From Gemmobacter aquatilis (GTDB lineage Bacteria; Pseudomonadota; Alphaproteobacteria; Rhodobacterales; Rhodobacteraceae), in the NCBI RefSeq assembly GCF_900110025.1, contig NZ_FOCE01000008.1:116530-180529 (forward strand): a stretch of DNA of 64,000 nucleotides. Reading direction: 5' to 3'. The stretch's first letter is position 1. Every line of letters begins with the position of its first letter. Shown here one piece after another: positions 36,398 to 45,403 of the stretch. The notes below the pieces were generated by a model. The model searched no databases. It had not been told where the DNA came from and saw only the letters and a list, made by a program, of their open reading frames with translations. Made by a program: the position numbers and the translations under genes.

Positions 36398-37156
36398 ATG
36401 CTTGAAGTGACAGCCGATCTTGCCGCGATGCTGGTCGCCGCCGCCTTCGCGGCAGGGGTCGTGGACAGTATCGCCGGGGGCGGCGGGCTGATCACGCTGC
36501 CCGCGCTGCTGCTGGCCGGGGCCAGCCCGGTGCAGGCGCTGTCGACCAACAAGGTGCAGGGCAGCTTTGGCGCGGCCACGGCGGCGATCTCTTACGCGCG
36601 GGCCGGGCATGTGCAGGTGCGCCACCAGCTGGGGGCTGCGGCGCTGGCGCTGTGTGTCGGCGGCCTTGGGGCACTGGGCGTCAGCCTGATCCCGACACAG
36701 GGGCTGCGCTATGCCTTGCCAGTGATCCTGATCGGCATCGCGCTGTTCTTCGCGCTGAAACCGGGATTGACCGATGACGACCGGCTGGCCCGCATCACCC
36801 CGACCGCCTTCACCGCCTTTGTCGTGCCGCTGATCGGCTTTTATGACGGGCTGATCGGGCCGGGGGCGGGAGCCTTCTACATGATCGGCTTCGTGCTGCT
36901 GGCCGGGCATGGCGTGCTGCGCGCCACCGCGCATACGAAATTTCTCAACTTCGCGTCCAACCTTGGCGGGCTGTGCATCTTTGCCGCGCAGGGCGCGCCG
37001 TGGTGGGGGATGGGGCTGGCGATGGGGGCGGCGCAGATCGCGGGCGCGCGGATCGGGTCGCGGCTGGCGATGCGCATCGGGGCCAAGGTCATCAAGCCAC
37101 TGCTGGTGATCAGTGCCAGCGCGCTGGCCCTGCGGCTGGTCTGGCAGATGCTCTGA
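36398..37156 (+). CDS. TSUP (TauE/SafE) family sulfite exporter-like permease
   Basis: A 252-residue membrane protein with about eight hydrophobic segments in two repeats. Family motifs are VDSIAGGGGLITLPALLLAG with STNKVQG in repeat one and GFYDGLIGPGAGAFYMIGFV with ATAHTKFLNFASNLGG in repeat two. Members move sulfite, sulfoacetate, or other organic anions; the substrate is not shown by context. The ATG at 36398 is chosen, because upstream in-frame sequence lies over the divergent small gene. Confidence 0.9.
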   Translation: MLEVTADLAAMLVAAAFAAGVVDSIAGGGGLITLPALLLAGASPVQALSTNKVQGSFGAATAAISYARAGHVQVRHQLGAAALALCVGGLGALGVSLIPTQGLRYALPVILIGIALFFALKPGLTDDDRLARITPTAFTAFVVPLIGFYDGLIGPGAGAFYMIGFVLLAGHGVLRATAHTKFLNFASNLGGLCIFAAQGAPWWGMGLAMGAAQIAGARIGSRLAMRIGAKVIKPLLVISASALALRLVWQML

Positions 37157-37260
37157 CATCTGCGTCACGTATTCTTTATGCCGGGCATGTGCAGGCCCAC
37201 TGGCCCGCAGCCGCCACCGCCGCTAGGATAAACCCGAAACCAGCAAGGAGCGGCGCCGCA

Positions 37261-37791
37261 ATGGCGACAGAGGGGCAAGGTCAGGGCAGCGCGCGCGGGC
37301 GGCGGATGCGCGGGTTCGAAGCGGCCTCGGGGCTGCTGAAAGACCGTATCCGCACTGCGGGCGAAAGCCGGGGCTTTGCCGTCACCCGCCTGCTGACCCA
37401 CTGGCCCGAGGTGGTGGGCGAAGATCTGGCCCGCACCACCCGCCCGGTGAAGGTGGGCTATTCCAAGGGAGCTTTCGGCGCCACGCTGACCGTGCTGGTG
37501 CGCGCGACCGATGCGCCGATGGTGCAGATGCAACTGCCGAAAATCCGCGACAGGGTGAATGCCTGCTATGGCTACGCCGCCATTTCGCGGGTTCTGTTGA
37601 CGCAGACCGCGCCGATGGGCTTTGCCGAAGGGCAGGCGCAATTCACCGCCGCCCCGCCGGTGGCGCCGCCCACGCCCCCCGCCGAAATCGTGGCCGAAGC
37701 GCGCGAAACCGCAGGTGGGGTGCAGGACGAGGGCCTGCGCGCCGCGCTGGAGGCGCTGGCCCAGAACATATTGATCCGCCGCAGAACATGA
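37261..37791 (+). CDS. DUF721 protein (DciA-like)
   Basis: A 176-residue protein with a DUF721 N-terminal domain: GFAVTRLLTHWPEVVGEDLARTT and the strand block LTVLVRATDAPMVQMQLPKIRDRVN. DUF721 includes DciA, the DnaB helicase-loading factor of bacteria lacking DnaC. The C-terminal part is proline-rich then helical (LRAALEALAQNIL). It starts 105 bp after the TSUP gene and ends 10 bp before the DsbA-like gene, a pairing that suggests co-transcription. The helicase-loader role is inferred from the family. Confidence 0.82.
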   Translation: MATEGQGQGSARGRRMRGFEAASGLLKDRIRTAGESRGFAVTRLLTHWPEVVGEDLARTTRPVKVGYSKGAFGATLTVLVRATDAPMVQMQLPKIRDRVNACYGYAAISRVLLTQTAPMGFAEGQAQFTAAPPVAPPTPPAEIVAEARETAGGVQDEGLRAALEALAQNILIRRRT

Positions 37792-37801
37792 GAGGCCACC
37801 A

Positions 37802-38434
37802 ATGAACGACCTGACCCGGCGCCGCCTGATGGGCCTCGCCCTGTCCACCGCCCTCGTCTCCGCCATGGGCCTGCCCGCCTTCGCCGAGGGCGAAGACGCC
37901 GCCCTGCCCGAGGTGCCCGAACTGGTGCTGGGGTCGCCCGATGCCAAGGTGGAGCTGAAGGAATACGCCTCTTACACCTGCCCGCATTGCGCGAATTTCC
38001 ACAGCGAGGTCTTCAAGCAGTTGAAGGCCGACTATATCGACACCGGCAAGGTGCGCTTCGTGTTCCGCGAGGTCTATTTTGATCGCTATGGTCTGTGGGC
38101 CGCGATCCTTGCGCGCTGCGGCGGCGAGATGCGTTACTTTGGCCTCAACGGCATCCTGTTCGACAAGCAGAAGGACTGGGCCGCCTCGGATGATCCGGCG
38201 GTGGTGATCGCCAATCTGAAAACCATCGGCAAGGCGGCAGGCCTGGCCGATGCGCAGATGGAAGCCTGTTTCGCCGACCAGAAATTCGCCGAGGCGCTGG
38301 TGGCGAATTTCCAGAAAACCATGGAAGCCGACGGCGTGGATTCCACGCCCACGCTGTTCATCAACGGCACCAAACATTCCAACATGTCCTACAGCGATCT
38401 GAAGGCCCTGCTGGACGCCGAACTGGCGAAATAA
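37802..38434 (+). CDS. DsbA-like periplasmic thiol-disulfide oxidoreductase
   Basis: A 210-residue exported thioredoxin-fold protein. The signal resembles a twin-arginine type (TRRRLMGLALS) with cleavage after AFA near residue 28. The active site is C-P-H-C in SYTCPHCANFH and the cis-proline loop is DSTPTLFING. This is the DsbA/BdbD group common in alphaproteobacteria. Downstream lies a strong intrinsic terminator. Confidence 0.92.
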   Translation: MNDLTRRRLMGLALSTALVSAMGLPAFAEGEDAALPEVPELVLGSPDAKVELKEYASYTCPHCANFHSEVFKQLKADYIDTGKVRFVFREVYFDRYGLWAAILARCGGEMRYFGLNGILFDKQKDWAASDDPAVVIANLKTIGKAAGLADAQMEACFADQKFAEALVANFQKTMEADGVDSTPTLFINGTKHSNMSYSDLKALLDAELAK

Positions 38435-38455
38435 TTGCGCGGCAGCGCAGCAACG

Positions 38456-38487
38456 AAGGCGCCGGCACCTTGTCCGGCGCCTTTCCC
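38456..38487 (+). terminator. Intrinsic terminator after the DsbA-like gene
   Basis: Stem AAGGCGCCGG (38456-38465), loop CACCTTGT, stem CCGGCGCCTT (38474-38483), then TCCCTTT. Perfect 10-bp stem 22 bp past the stop, with a T-rich tail on the plus strand. Confidence 0.8.
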
Positions 38488-38539
38488 TTTGCCGCGCCAT
38501 CGGCTAGCGTTGCTGCAGTTGCAGAACGGAGTCTGATCA

Positions 38540-38785
38540 ATGGCGCAGCGTCTTCACCTCGTCTTCGGCGGTGAACTGGTGAACCCCAGCAAGAACGTGT
38601 TCAAGGACACGTCGAAAATCCACATCGTCGGCATGTTCCCCGATTATGCGACCGCCTTCAGCGCCTGGAAGGCCGAGGCGCAGCGCACGGTGGATGATGC
38701 GCATATGCGCTACTTCATCGCCCATATCCACCGCCTGCGCGACGAGAAAGAGGCCGGTTCGCCGACCGAGGAACTGGGCGCCTGA
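38540..38785 (+). CDS. DUF4170 protein
   Basis: An 81-residue cytoplasmic protein of the DUF4170 family, with LHLVFGGELVNPSKNVF and MFPDYATAFSAWKAEAQRTV. Function unknown. It sits 18 bp upstream of a Kdo-transferase-like gene and then lpxK, which links it to lipopolysaccharide core synthesis by gene order. It follows a terminator, so the operon probably starts here, with a promoter in 38488-38539. Confidence 0.87.
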   Translation: MAQRLHLVFGGELVNPSKNVFKDTSKIHIVGMFPDYATAFSAWKAEAQRTVDDAHMRYFIAHIHRLRDEKEAGSPTEELGA

Positions 38786-38803
38786 TCGCCGCCCGCACCG
38801 CAA

Positions 38804-39982
38804 ATGGTGGCCATCGGCCTGAAACTCTACACCCTTACCGCCCGGTCTGCGGGCGCTGAGGCGCTGCCGCGCCCGCCCCGCCCGGCGGGGCGGCTGATCT
38901 GGCTGCATGTGCCCGAAGGGCTGCCGGGCCGGGGCATGGCGGAACTGGCCCGCCGCATCCGCGATGAAGACGGCCATCCCGTGCTGATGACCGCCGCCGA
39001 AGGTGCGTCTTTGCCCGACGGGGTGATCCACCAACCCGCCCCGCCCGATTCCCCTGCCGCCCTGCGCGCCTTTCTGGATCACTGGCGCCCCGACGCGCTG
39101 GTGATGTCGGGCGGCGAGATCCGCCCGGCGCTGATCCACGAGGCCGGGCTGCGCAAGCTGCCGCTGATGCTGGTGGAGGCCGAGGCACCGCATCTGCCGC
39201 CCGGGCGCGAGGGCTGGTATCCCGGCCTGATGCGCCGCGCCCTTGCAGCCTTGGGCGAGGTGTCGGCGGTGAACGAGGCCGCCGCCCGCGCCCTGCGCAA
39301 GGCCGGGGCCACCGTCCGCGTCAGTGGCCGGATGGAGGAACCCAGCGCCGCGCTGCCCTATAACGAGGCCGAACGCGAGGCGCTGGCCCGGCAGCTTGCC
39401 ACCCGCCCGGTCTGGCTGGCCGCCCATCTGCCCGAAGCCGAAGAGGCCGCCGTGATCGAGGCGCATCGCGCCTGCCTGCGGCTGGCCCATCGCCTGCTGC
39501 TGATCGTCGTGCCGCAAGACCCGGCCCGCGCCACCGCCTTGGCCGAAACCGTCGAACGCGACGAAGGCTGGATCACCGCCCGCCGCGTGCTGGAGGAAGA
39601 GCCCGAGGCGGATGTCGAAATGTTCATCGCCGATGCCGCCGAAATGGGCCTGTGGTATCGTCTGGCGCCGATCACCTTTCTGGGCGGCTCGCTGGCCGGG
39701 CATGGCTGCATCGCCGACCCGATGGAGGCGGCGGCGCTCGGCTCGTCGCTGATCCATGGGCCCCGGCCCGGCGGGCATGGTGCGACCTTCGGGCGGTTGG
39801 GCGCGGCGCGGGCCACCCGCTCGGTCGCCAGCGCCGCCGATCTGGCCGAGGCGGTGGCCGAACTTCTGTCGCCCGACCGCGCGGCCCGGCTGGCGCAAGC
39901 GGCCTGGGGCGTCGCCTCGGACGGGGTGGAGGCGACGGAACGCGCGCTGGCCGCGATCCGCCGGATGCTGGGGGAAGAGTGA
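38804..39982 (+). CDS. 3-deoxy-D-manno-octulosonic acid transferase-like protein (KdtA/WaaA family)
   Basis: A 392-residue glycosyltransferase-30 family protein that would add Kdo to lipid A precursor. The C-terminal half has the family blocks [21 protein letters not shown] [24 protein letters not shown] and the donor-binding [11 protein letters not shown] region. The N-terminal half is unusual: at the S-V-G-E site, where the catalytic glutamate of WaaA resides, it reads [14 protein letters not shown] (E38), so the motif is not conserved in register. The usual N-terminal membrane helix is also missing. It overlaps lpxK by one base. Either a divergent transferase or a paralogue with changed activity. 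Confidence 0.75.
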   Translation: MVAIGLKLYTLTARSAGAEALPRPPRPAGRLIWLHVPEGLPGRGMAELARRIRDEDGHPVLMTAAEGASLPDGVIHQPAPPDSPAALRAFLDHWRPDALVMSGGEIRPALIHEAGLRKLPLMLVEAEAPHLPPGREGWYPGLMRRALAALGEVSAVNEAAARALRKAGATVRVSGRMEEPSAALPYNEAEREALARQLATRPVWLAAHLPEAEEAAVIEAHRACLRLAHRLLLIVVPQDPARATALAETVERDEGWITARRVLEEEPEADVEMFIADAAEMGLWYRLAPITFLGGSLAGHGCIADPMEAAALGSSLIHGPRPGGHGATFGRLGAARATRSVASAADLAEAVAELLSPDRAARLAQAAWGVASDGVEATERALAAIRRMLGEE

Positions 39983-40944
39983 TGCAGCAACCGCGCTTCT
40001 GGTATGCGCCGCGCCCGACCCTTGCCGCCCGGCTGTTGCAGCCGCTGGGGGCGCTTTATGCCGCAGGCACCGCGCGGCGGCTGGCGCGGCCCGGCTACAA
40101 GGCCAGCGTGCCGGTGGTCTGCATCGGCAATCTGACCATTGGCGGCACCGGCAAGACGCCGACCGCGCTGGCGCTGCTGGAACGCTTTGCCGGGTTCCAT
40201 GTGGTCACCCGCGGCTATGGCGGGCGGCTGGCCGGGCCGGTGCAGGTGCAGCCCCGCCATCTGGCCGAAGAGGTGGGGGATGAACCCCTGTTGCTGGCGC
40301 CCTTCGCGCCGGTCTGGGTGGCGAAGGATCGCGCCGCAGGCGTGCGCGCGGCCGAGGCGGCGGGCGCCCGCGCCATCCTGCTGGATGACGGGTTCCAGAA
40401 TCCCGAAGTGGTCAAGGATCTGTCGATTGTCGTCGTCGATGCCGAACGCGGCTTTGGCAACGGGCTGTGCCTGCCCGCAGGCCCGCTGCGCGAGCCGGTG
40501 GCCGAGGGGCTGAAGCGCGCCGATCTGCTGCTGTCGATCGGGTCCGACGCGGCGCAGGCGGCGTTCGCCCCGCCGCTGCCCGCCCGCGTTACCCATCTGC
40601 GCGGGCGGCTGGAGGTCTTGCCGATGGGCATGGGCTGGGCCGGCGAACGGGTGTTTGCCTTTGCCGGCATCGGCCACCCGGAAAAATTCTTCGCCACCCT
40701 GCGCGCCGAAGGCGCCGAAGTGGTGCGGGCCGAGGCGTTGGCCGATCATCAACCCCTGTCGCCCGCCCTGCTGACCCGGATGGAAACCGAAGCCATGGCG
40801 CTGGGCGCGCAACTGGTGACCACCGAGAAAGACGCCGTGCGCCTGCCCGCCGCATTTCGCCCCCGCGTGCTGACCCTGCCGGTGCGGCTGCGGCTGGATG
40901 GCTGGGCGGTGCTGGACGCCCGGCTGCGCGCGCTGGGGATCTGA
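39982..40944 (+). CDS. lpxK: Tetraacyldisaccharide 4'-kinase LpxK
   Basis: A 320-residue membrane-associated kinase that phosphorylates the 4' position of the lipid A disaccharide. P-loop G-G-T-G-K-T-P lies in [16 protein letters not shown]; further family blocks are [35 protein letters not shown] and the C-terminal [11 protein letters not shown]. Its ATG shares one base with the preceding stop (TGATG). A dispersed terminator-like repeat follows. Confidence 0.95.
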   Translation: MQQPRFWYAPRPTLAARLLQPLGALYAAGTARRLARPGYKASVPVVCIGNLTIGGTGKTPTALALLERFAGFHVVTRGYGGRLAGPVQVQPRHLAEEVGDEPLLLAPFAPVWVAKDRAAGVRAAEAAGARAILLDDGFQNPEVVKDLSIVVVDAERGFGNGLCLPAGPLREPVAEGLKRADLLLSIGSDAAQAAFAPPLPARVTHLRGRLEVLPMGMGWAGERVFAFAGIGHPEKFFATLRAEGAEVVRAEALADHQPLSPALLTRMETEAMALGAQLVTTEKDAVRLPAAFRPRVLTLPVRLRLDGWAVLDARLRALGI

Positions 40945-40951
40945 GCGGGGC

Positions 40952-41011
40952 AGGGGGCTTTGCCCTCGCCGCCTGCGGCGTCTCCCCCAGAGTATTTTTG
41001 CCAGGATGAAA
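40952..41011 (+). repeat. Dispersed terminator-like repeat, copy 4
   Basis: GGGGGC-TTT-GCCCTC hairpin, then CGCCGC-CT-GCGGCG hairpin (40967-40980), then CCCCCAGAGTATTTTTGCC and AGGATGAAA. Begins 8 bp after the lpxK stop and has terminator orientation for it. Confidence 0.78.
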
Positions 41012-41096
41012 GGGTAAAGGGCATTTGCCTTGCCAAGCCTTGCCCGCTGGCCCGGTTCCGGCATAGGTGTGGCGCAAGGCAGAAGGGGATCGGGCG

Positions 41097-41432
41097 ATGG
41101 GCAGTGACGAAAGCAAGGTGAAGCGGCCGCAGCAGGTGTTCACGCTGGTGGTCGAGGTGGGCCGCAAGGAGGGCGACGGCCTGCCCCCCAAGGCGACTGG
41201 CGCCGCGCTGATGATCTATGCCAGCGGCGTGGACGAGGCGGAAGCCGTGCGCGAAACCGTGGCGATCCTGAAACAGGCCGATCTGGCGCCGCTGGATGTC
41301 TCGGGCTACGGCACGCTGGACGAACGGCTTGCGGCGGGCGACGAGATCGAGGACGCGGAGCGCGAATTGATGCAGCGCGCGCTGGACGAAAACTCGGTCA
41401 TCGTGGCGCAGATGACGCCGTTCTACGACTGA
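41097..41432 (+). CDS. Conserved-looking small protein of unknown function
   Basis: A 111-residue acidic cytoplasmic protein I cannot assign. It reads as one alpha/beta domain: a strand FTLVVEVGR, a segment ALMIYASGVDEAEAVRETV, a helix, then the acidic DERLAAGDEIEDAERELM and a C-terminal strand VIVAQMTPFYD. The ATG at 41097 follows AAGGGG. It lies between the lpxK repeat and a convergent Hint-domain gene. Coding quality is good (codon bias matches neighbours). Confidence 0.62.
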   Translation: MGSDESKVKRPQQVFTLVVEVGRKEGDGLPPKATGAALMIYASGVDEAEAVRETVAILKQADLAPLDVSGYGTLDERLAAGDEIEDAERELMQRALDENSVIVAQMTPFYD

Positions 41433-41452
41433 GACCCGGGTTAAGGCGGGGC

Positions 41453-42514
41453 TCAGGCCGCGCGTGGCCCGCCGGGGTGGCGCATCTGGGCCACCAGCGG
41501 CGCGGCCTCGTAAGCGTCCAGTATCCGGCAGGGCGGCGGTTCGGCCTGCCCGCCATGCTGCGCCGACAGCAGCGCGATGCCGTCGCTGGCAATCACCCCC
41601 GGCGCCCCCAGATCCAGCGAAACAGTCAGCGTCACCGCGCGCCGCCGTTCCACCAGCGCGGTGCGGTGGTCAATCAGGTGGCGGGCGCGGACCAGCACCT
41701 GATCTTCGCCGAACAGATATTCCACCGCCGTGCCACGGATCTGCAGGCATTGATCGGCACTGACCAGCAGGTCGCCGCGATTGCCGAAGAACGGCGCACG
41801 CAGCAGCACTGGCGCATAGCCGCCCCGGCTGGGCAGCGCGATCTGGCGGCAGCCGCGCAGGGGCCGCACCCGCCCGTCGCCGCACAGCACCATGTCGCCG
41901 GGGCGCAGGTTTCCCGCCGGGCGCAGGCCGGTCGGGGTGGCGATGGGGGTGCGCAGCCCGATCCACGGCGCATGGGGCGGCGGGGCCGCCGCGCGGGTGG
42001 CGCCGAACCACAGCAGCGCCGGGTGGCGATGCGTCGCCGCCCCGGCACACAGCGCCTGCAGATCGGTCAGCGGCAGCGGCAGCGGGTCGCGGCCCGTAGC
42101 ACTCAGCCGCAGATCCAGATCGGGGCGCTCATAGCTCAGGCTCCAGCGTTGGGCGGGCACGTCCCAGCGGAACAGCACCCGCGCCACCCCGGGGGCCTGC
42201 GGCAGCGCGCCGGGCAGCATGTGCCGCACCACCGCCGCCCCCTGCCGATGGCGCAGCGCGAGGCCGGTTGCCGCATCGTGGAACAGCGACAGCCCGCCCC
42301 CCGCCCCGCTGCCCGCCAGATCCAGCAGCACCGTCGGCGCCTCCAGCGGGCAGGCCATCTCGAAGATCAGCGTGCCCCGCTCCAGCACGCCACTTTCGGG
42401 CAAGGCGCCCATCAGCCCGGCCCGGTCCGACAGCGCAATCCAGCCCGACGGCGCAGCCGAAGCCGCCGCACCCGTCAAGGGGCGGTGCTGGCCGTTCCCT
42501 GCCATGCCGCGCAT
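41453..42514 (-). CDS. Hint-domain (hedgehog/intein-type) protein
   Basis: A protein of about 353 residues. The C-terminal half is a Hint domain of the type frequent in Rhodobacteraceae: TPTGLRPAGNLRPGDMVLCGDG, the strand set APFFGNRGDLLVSADQCLQI and VRARHLIDHRTALVERR. The N-terminal half (SGWIALSDRAGLMGALPESG, FRWDVPAQRWSLSYERPD) is a beta-rich domain resembling a lectin-like sandwich. Canonical Hint splicing needs a cysteine or serine at the start of the domain and a C-terminal His-Asn; here the domain begins with threonine (TPTGL) and no His-Asn is seen, so self-splicing is doubtful. Start uncertain: ATG 42514, ATG 42505 or GTG 42520. Confidence 0.75.
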   Translation of the reverse strand: MRGMAGNGQHRPLTGAAASAAPSGWIALSDRAGLMGALPESGVLERGTLIFEMACPLEAPTVLLDLAGSGAGGGLSLFHDAATGLALRHRQGAAVVRHMLPGALPQAPGVARVLFRWDVPAQRWSLSYERPDLDLRLSATGRDPLPLPLTDLQALCAGAATHRHPALLWFGATRAAAPPPHAPWIGLRTPIATPTGLRPAGNLRPGDMVLCGDGRVRPLRGCRQIALPSRGGYAPVLLRAPFFGNRGDLLVSADQCLQIRGTAVEYLFGEDQVLVRARHLIDHRTALVERRRAVTLTVSLDLGAPGVIASDGIALLSAQHGGQAEPPPCRILDAYEAAPLVAQMRHPGGPRAA

Positions 42515-42720
42515 CGTCACTGTCTGGTCCTGCCTTACTGCCCGCGCCTGCGACCCCTGCCGCTGCGCCCCGTTTCTTGTTTTGTTGGTCAAAACTAAGC
42601 GCAAACGCGGGGGCTGTCATGTGGTAATTGGTCCTGCCTCCATGGCCCCACCTGCCGCGCCGGGTGTTGCGGCGCCCGCCCGCCCGCCTTATGCCTGTGC
42701 CATTGCCAAGGAGACCCGTG

Positions 42721-43881
42721 ATGCCCCCCGCCGTTCCGCCCCCCGTCGATCCTGTTGCCTTGACCGCCGACCTGATCCGCTGCGCCTCTGTCACCCCGGC
42801 CGAGGGCGGCGCGCTGCAGCTGCTGGAAGGCCTGCTGACAGAGGCGGGCTTCACCTGCACCCGCGTTGATCGCGACGGCATCGCCAATCTTTATGCCCGC
42901 TGGGGGGCAAAGGGCGCCAATCGCAGTTTCGGCTTCAACGGCCATACCGATGTCGTCCCGGTGGGCGATGCAGGCGCCTGGACGCATGATCCGTTCGGGG
43001 GCGAGATCGTGGATGGCGTTCTGTGGGGCCGCGGCGCCACCGACATGAAATCCGGCGTTGCAGCCTTTGCCGCCGCCGCGGTGGATTTCGTGCGTGACAC
43101 GCCGCCCGACGGCGCGGTGATCCTGGCCATCACCGGCGACGAAGAGGGCGATGCCGAACATGGCACCGTCGCCTTGCTGGACTGGATGGCGGCACAGGGC
43201 GAACGCATGACCCATTGCCTTGTCGGCGAGCCGACCTGCCCCAATGTGATGGGCGAGATGATGAAGATCGGGCGGCGTGGCAGCATGACCTGCTGGTTCA
43301 CCGCCACCGGCGTGCAGGGCCATTCCGCCTATCCGCACCGGGCGAAGAACCCGATGTCGGCACTGGTCAAACTGCTCGCCCGGCTGGAGGAAAACCCGCT
43401 GGACGAGGGCACCGACCATTTCGATGCCTCCACCCTCGCCATCACCACCATCGACTGCGGCAACCCCGCCACCAACGTCATCCCGGCCAAGGGCCGCGCC
43501 ACGGTGAACATCCGCTTCAACGATGCCCATTCCGGCGCCTCGCTGACCGATTGGCTGCACCACCATGCCCAGGCGGTACAGGCCGAAACCGGCGTGCAGA
43601 TCGACCTGCGCCTCCAGATTTCGGGCGAAAGCTTCCTCACCCCGCCGGGCACGTTTTCCGACCTGATCGCCCGCGCCGTCACCGCCGAAACCGGCGTCAC
43701 GCCCGCCTATTCCACCTCGGGCGGTACCTCGGATGCGCGCTTTGTCAAGAACCACTGCCCGGTGGTGGAATTCGGTCTGGTCGGCAAGACCATGCACCAG
43801 GTCGATGAACGGATCGAGGTGGCGCAGATCCAGCAGCTCAAGGCGATCTATACCCGCATCCTGACCGAGTATTTCGCATGA
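42721..43881 (+). CDS. dapE: Succinyl-diaminopimelate desuccinylase DapE
   Basis: A 386-residue M20 metallohydrolase that releases succinate from N-succinyl-LL-diaminopimelate. Metal ligands and catalytic residues sit in [52 protein letters not shown] and the C-terminal [20 protein letters not shown] is also typical. ATG at 42721 follows AAGGAG by 8 nt. Its stop overlaps the start of the GNAT gene (ATGA). Confidence 0.96.
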   Translation: MPPAVPPPVDPVALTADLIRCASVTPAEGGALQLLEGLLTEAGFTCTRVDRDGIANLYARWGAKGANRSFGFNGHTDVVPVGDAGAWTHDPFGGEIVDGVLWGRGATDMKSGVAAFAAAAVDFVRDTPPDGAVILAITGDEEGDAEHGTVALLDWMAAQGERMTHCLVGEPTCPNVMGEMMKIGRRGSMTCWFTATGVQGHSAYPHRAKNPMSALVKLLARLEENPLDEGTDHFDASTLAITTIDCGNPATNVIPAKGRATVNIRFNDAHSGASLTDWLHHHAQAVQAETGVQIDLRLQISGESFLTPPGTFSDLIARAVTAETGVTPAYSTSGGTSDARFVKNHCPVVEFGLVGKTMHQVDERIEVAQIQQLKAIYTRILTEYFA

Positions 43882-44300
43882 CCCCCACCATCGCCGCCAC
43901 TGACGACATCGCCGCCTGCATCGCCCTGCGCCGCGCCGTGTTCATCGAGGAACAGGGGATCGCCGAGGCCGACGAGATGGATGATCTCGACGGCGAGGCC
44001 ATCCATCTGCTGGCCATGCTGGACGGGCAGCCGGTCGGCACCGCGCGCCTGCTGCACCGGGGCGAGACCGGCAAGATCGGCCGCGTCTGCGTGCTGGCCC
44101 GCGCCCGGGGCCTTGGCCTTGGCGCCGAACTGATCCGCGCCGGCATCGCCCATTTCGCCGAAACCCCCGGCGTCACGCAGGTGAAGCTGGGCGCGCAGAC
44201 CCATGCGATCCCGTTCTATGCCAAGCTTGGCTTCACCCCCACCGGCCCGATCTATGATGACGCGGGCATCCCGCATCAGGATATGGTGCTGCCGCTCTGA
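43878..44300 (+). CDS. GNAT family N-acetyltransferase (ElaA-like)
   Basis: A 140-residue GCN5-related acetyltransferase. It has [22 protein letters not shown] at the N-terminus, the acetyl-CoA loop in [13 protein letters not shown] and the C-terminal [25 protein letters not shown], a pattern close to ElaA-type proteins. Coupled to dapE by a 4-bp overlap. Substrate unknown. Confidence 0.88.
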   Translation: MTPTIAATDDIAACIALRRAVFIEEQGIAEADEMDDLDGEAIHLLAMLDGQPVGTARLLHRGETGKIGRVCVLARARGLGLGAELIRAGIAHFAETPGVTQVKLGAQTHAIPFYAKLGFTPTGPIYDDAGIPHQDMVLPL

Positions 44301-44362
44301 TCCTTCTTCTTTGTAAAAATACCCGGGGTGAATTGGCCGCAGGCCAAGAGGGGCAAAGCCCC
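44301..44362 (-). repeat. Dispersed terminator-like repeat, copy 5
   Basis: Read on the minus strand: AGGGGC-TTT-GCCCCT hairpin (around 44350-44362), GGCC-TGC-GGCC, then CACCCCGGGTATTTTTACAAAGAAGAAGG. It begins at the base after the GNAT stop but is in the opposite sense to that gene, the only copy of the eight that is. Confidence 0.75.
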
Positions 44363-44400
44363 TTCACCCTCTCCACCCGCCCCAGCCACCGGACCCCGCG

Positions 44401-44871
44401 ATGACCTCCACCCCCGGCCTCAAATTCCTTGCCGCGCAGGGCGTGGCGGTCACCCTGCACCCCTATGACTACGACCCGAACGCCGAGGCGGTGGGCCTTG
44501 CCGCCGCCGCCGCCCTCGGGCTTGACCCAAGCCTGACCCTGAAAACCCTGATGGTCGAGGTGGATGGCAAAGCCGCCTGCTGCGTCATCCCCTCCGACCG
44601 GCAATTGTCGATGAAAAAGGTCGCGGCGGCCTTTGGCGGCAAGGCGGCGGCGATGATGCCGCCCGCCAAGGCCGAACGGCTGACCGGCTACCATGTTGGC
44701 GGCATCTCGCCCTTCGGCCCAAAGAAGGCCAGCCCCACGGTGATCGAGGCCACGGCCTGCACCGCCCCGAAGGTCTGGATCAACGCCGGGGCGCGCGGCC
44801 TGCTGCTGGGCATCGCCCCGACAGAGGCGCTGCGCGTGCTGGGCGCCAAACCGGCGCCCCTGCTCGCCTGA
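44401..44871 (+). CDS. ybaK: Cys-tRNA(Pro) deacylase YbaK/EbsC
   Basis: A 156-residue trans-editing protein that hydrolyses Cys-tRNA(Pro). The conserved lysine block LKTLMVEVDGKAACCVIPSD (in part), KKVAAAFGGKAAAM, GYHVGGISPFGPKKASP and the C-terminal VWINAGARGLLLGIAP are all typical of YbaK. Length matches. Convergent with the PACE exporter gene, 3 bp apart. Confidence 0.94.
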   Translation: MTSTPGLKFLAAQGVAVTLHPYDYDPNAEAVGLAAAAALGLDPSLTLKTLMVEVDGKAACCVIPSDRQLSMKKVAAAFGGKAAAMMPPAKAERLTGYHVGGISPFGPKKASPTVIEATACTAPKVWINAGARGLLLGIAPTEALRVLGAKPAPLLA

Positions 44872-44874
44872 GGC

Positions 44875-45309
44875 TCAGCGCGCGCCTTCCGCCGCCCATT
44901 CGGGCAGCGGGAACAGCCGGTCATAGGCCCAGTTGAACGCAAGCGCATAGACCATGTAAAACCCCGAAAACCCCAGATCCAGCAACACGGCCTGCCACAG
45001 GCTGACCCCCAGCCACCACGCAATGAACGGGCCCAGCAGCGCCAGCAGGCCCAGCTCGAACATCACCGCATGGGCCACCCGCAGCCCCGCCCCCTTGCGC
45101 GTCGTGCCGCGCCAGCGTTGCATGGCCAGATCGAAACCCCAGTTGAACACATAGGTCCAGATCAGCGCCAAGACCGCGCTGCCCGCGGTGACGGCACCGA
45201 TATGCGCAATCCCCTCACCCATGGCCCAGGCGGCCAAAGGGGTGATCAGAACCAGCCCGAAGATTTCAAAGGCCAAGGCGTGACGAAGACGGTCGCGGAA
45301 GCTGCGCAT
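44875..45309 (-). CDS. PACE family efflux transporter
   Basis: A 144-residue inner-membrane protein with four hydrophobic helices arranged as two bacterial-transmembrane-pair domains. The first repeat is RDRLRHALAFEIFGLVLITPLAAWAMG (in part) and the second is RVAHAVMFELGLLALLGPFIAWW; each ends with FNWGFDLAM or FNWAYDRLFP. PACE proteins such as AceI export chlorhexidine and short-chain diamines by proton antiport. No regulator gene is adjacent. Confidence 0.9.
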   Translation of the reverse strand: MRSFRDRLRHALAFEIFGLVLITPLAAWAMGEGIAHIGAVTAGSAVLALIWTYVFNWGFDLAMQRWRGTTRKGAGLRVAHAVMFELGLLALLGPFIAWWLGVSLWQAVLLDLGFSGFYMVYALAFNWAYDRLFPLPEWAAEGAR

Positions 45310-45403
45310 GATATGCCCCTTTCGGCAAAGCGGGCCGTCCCGCGCAATCTACCGGATCAGAGGCCGTCCTCTGCCGCGCAAAATACTGCCCCCGCCCCCG
45401 AAA

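Noticed and set aside
41453..42604. Functional intein in the Hint protein
   Set aside because: No Cys/Ser first residue, no terminal His-Asn and no interrupted host gene on either side.
45372..45402. CAAAATACTGCCCCCGCCCCCG as a ninth copy of the dispersed repeat
   Set aside because: The core is short of two T positions, there is no hairpin and the tail is missing; similarity is too weak.
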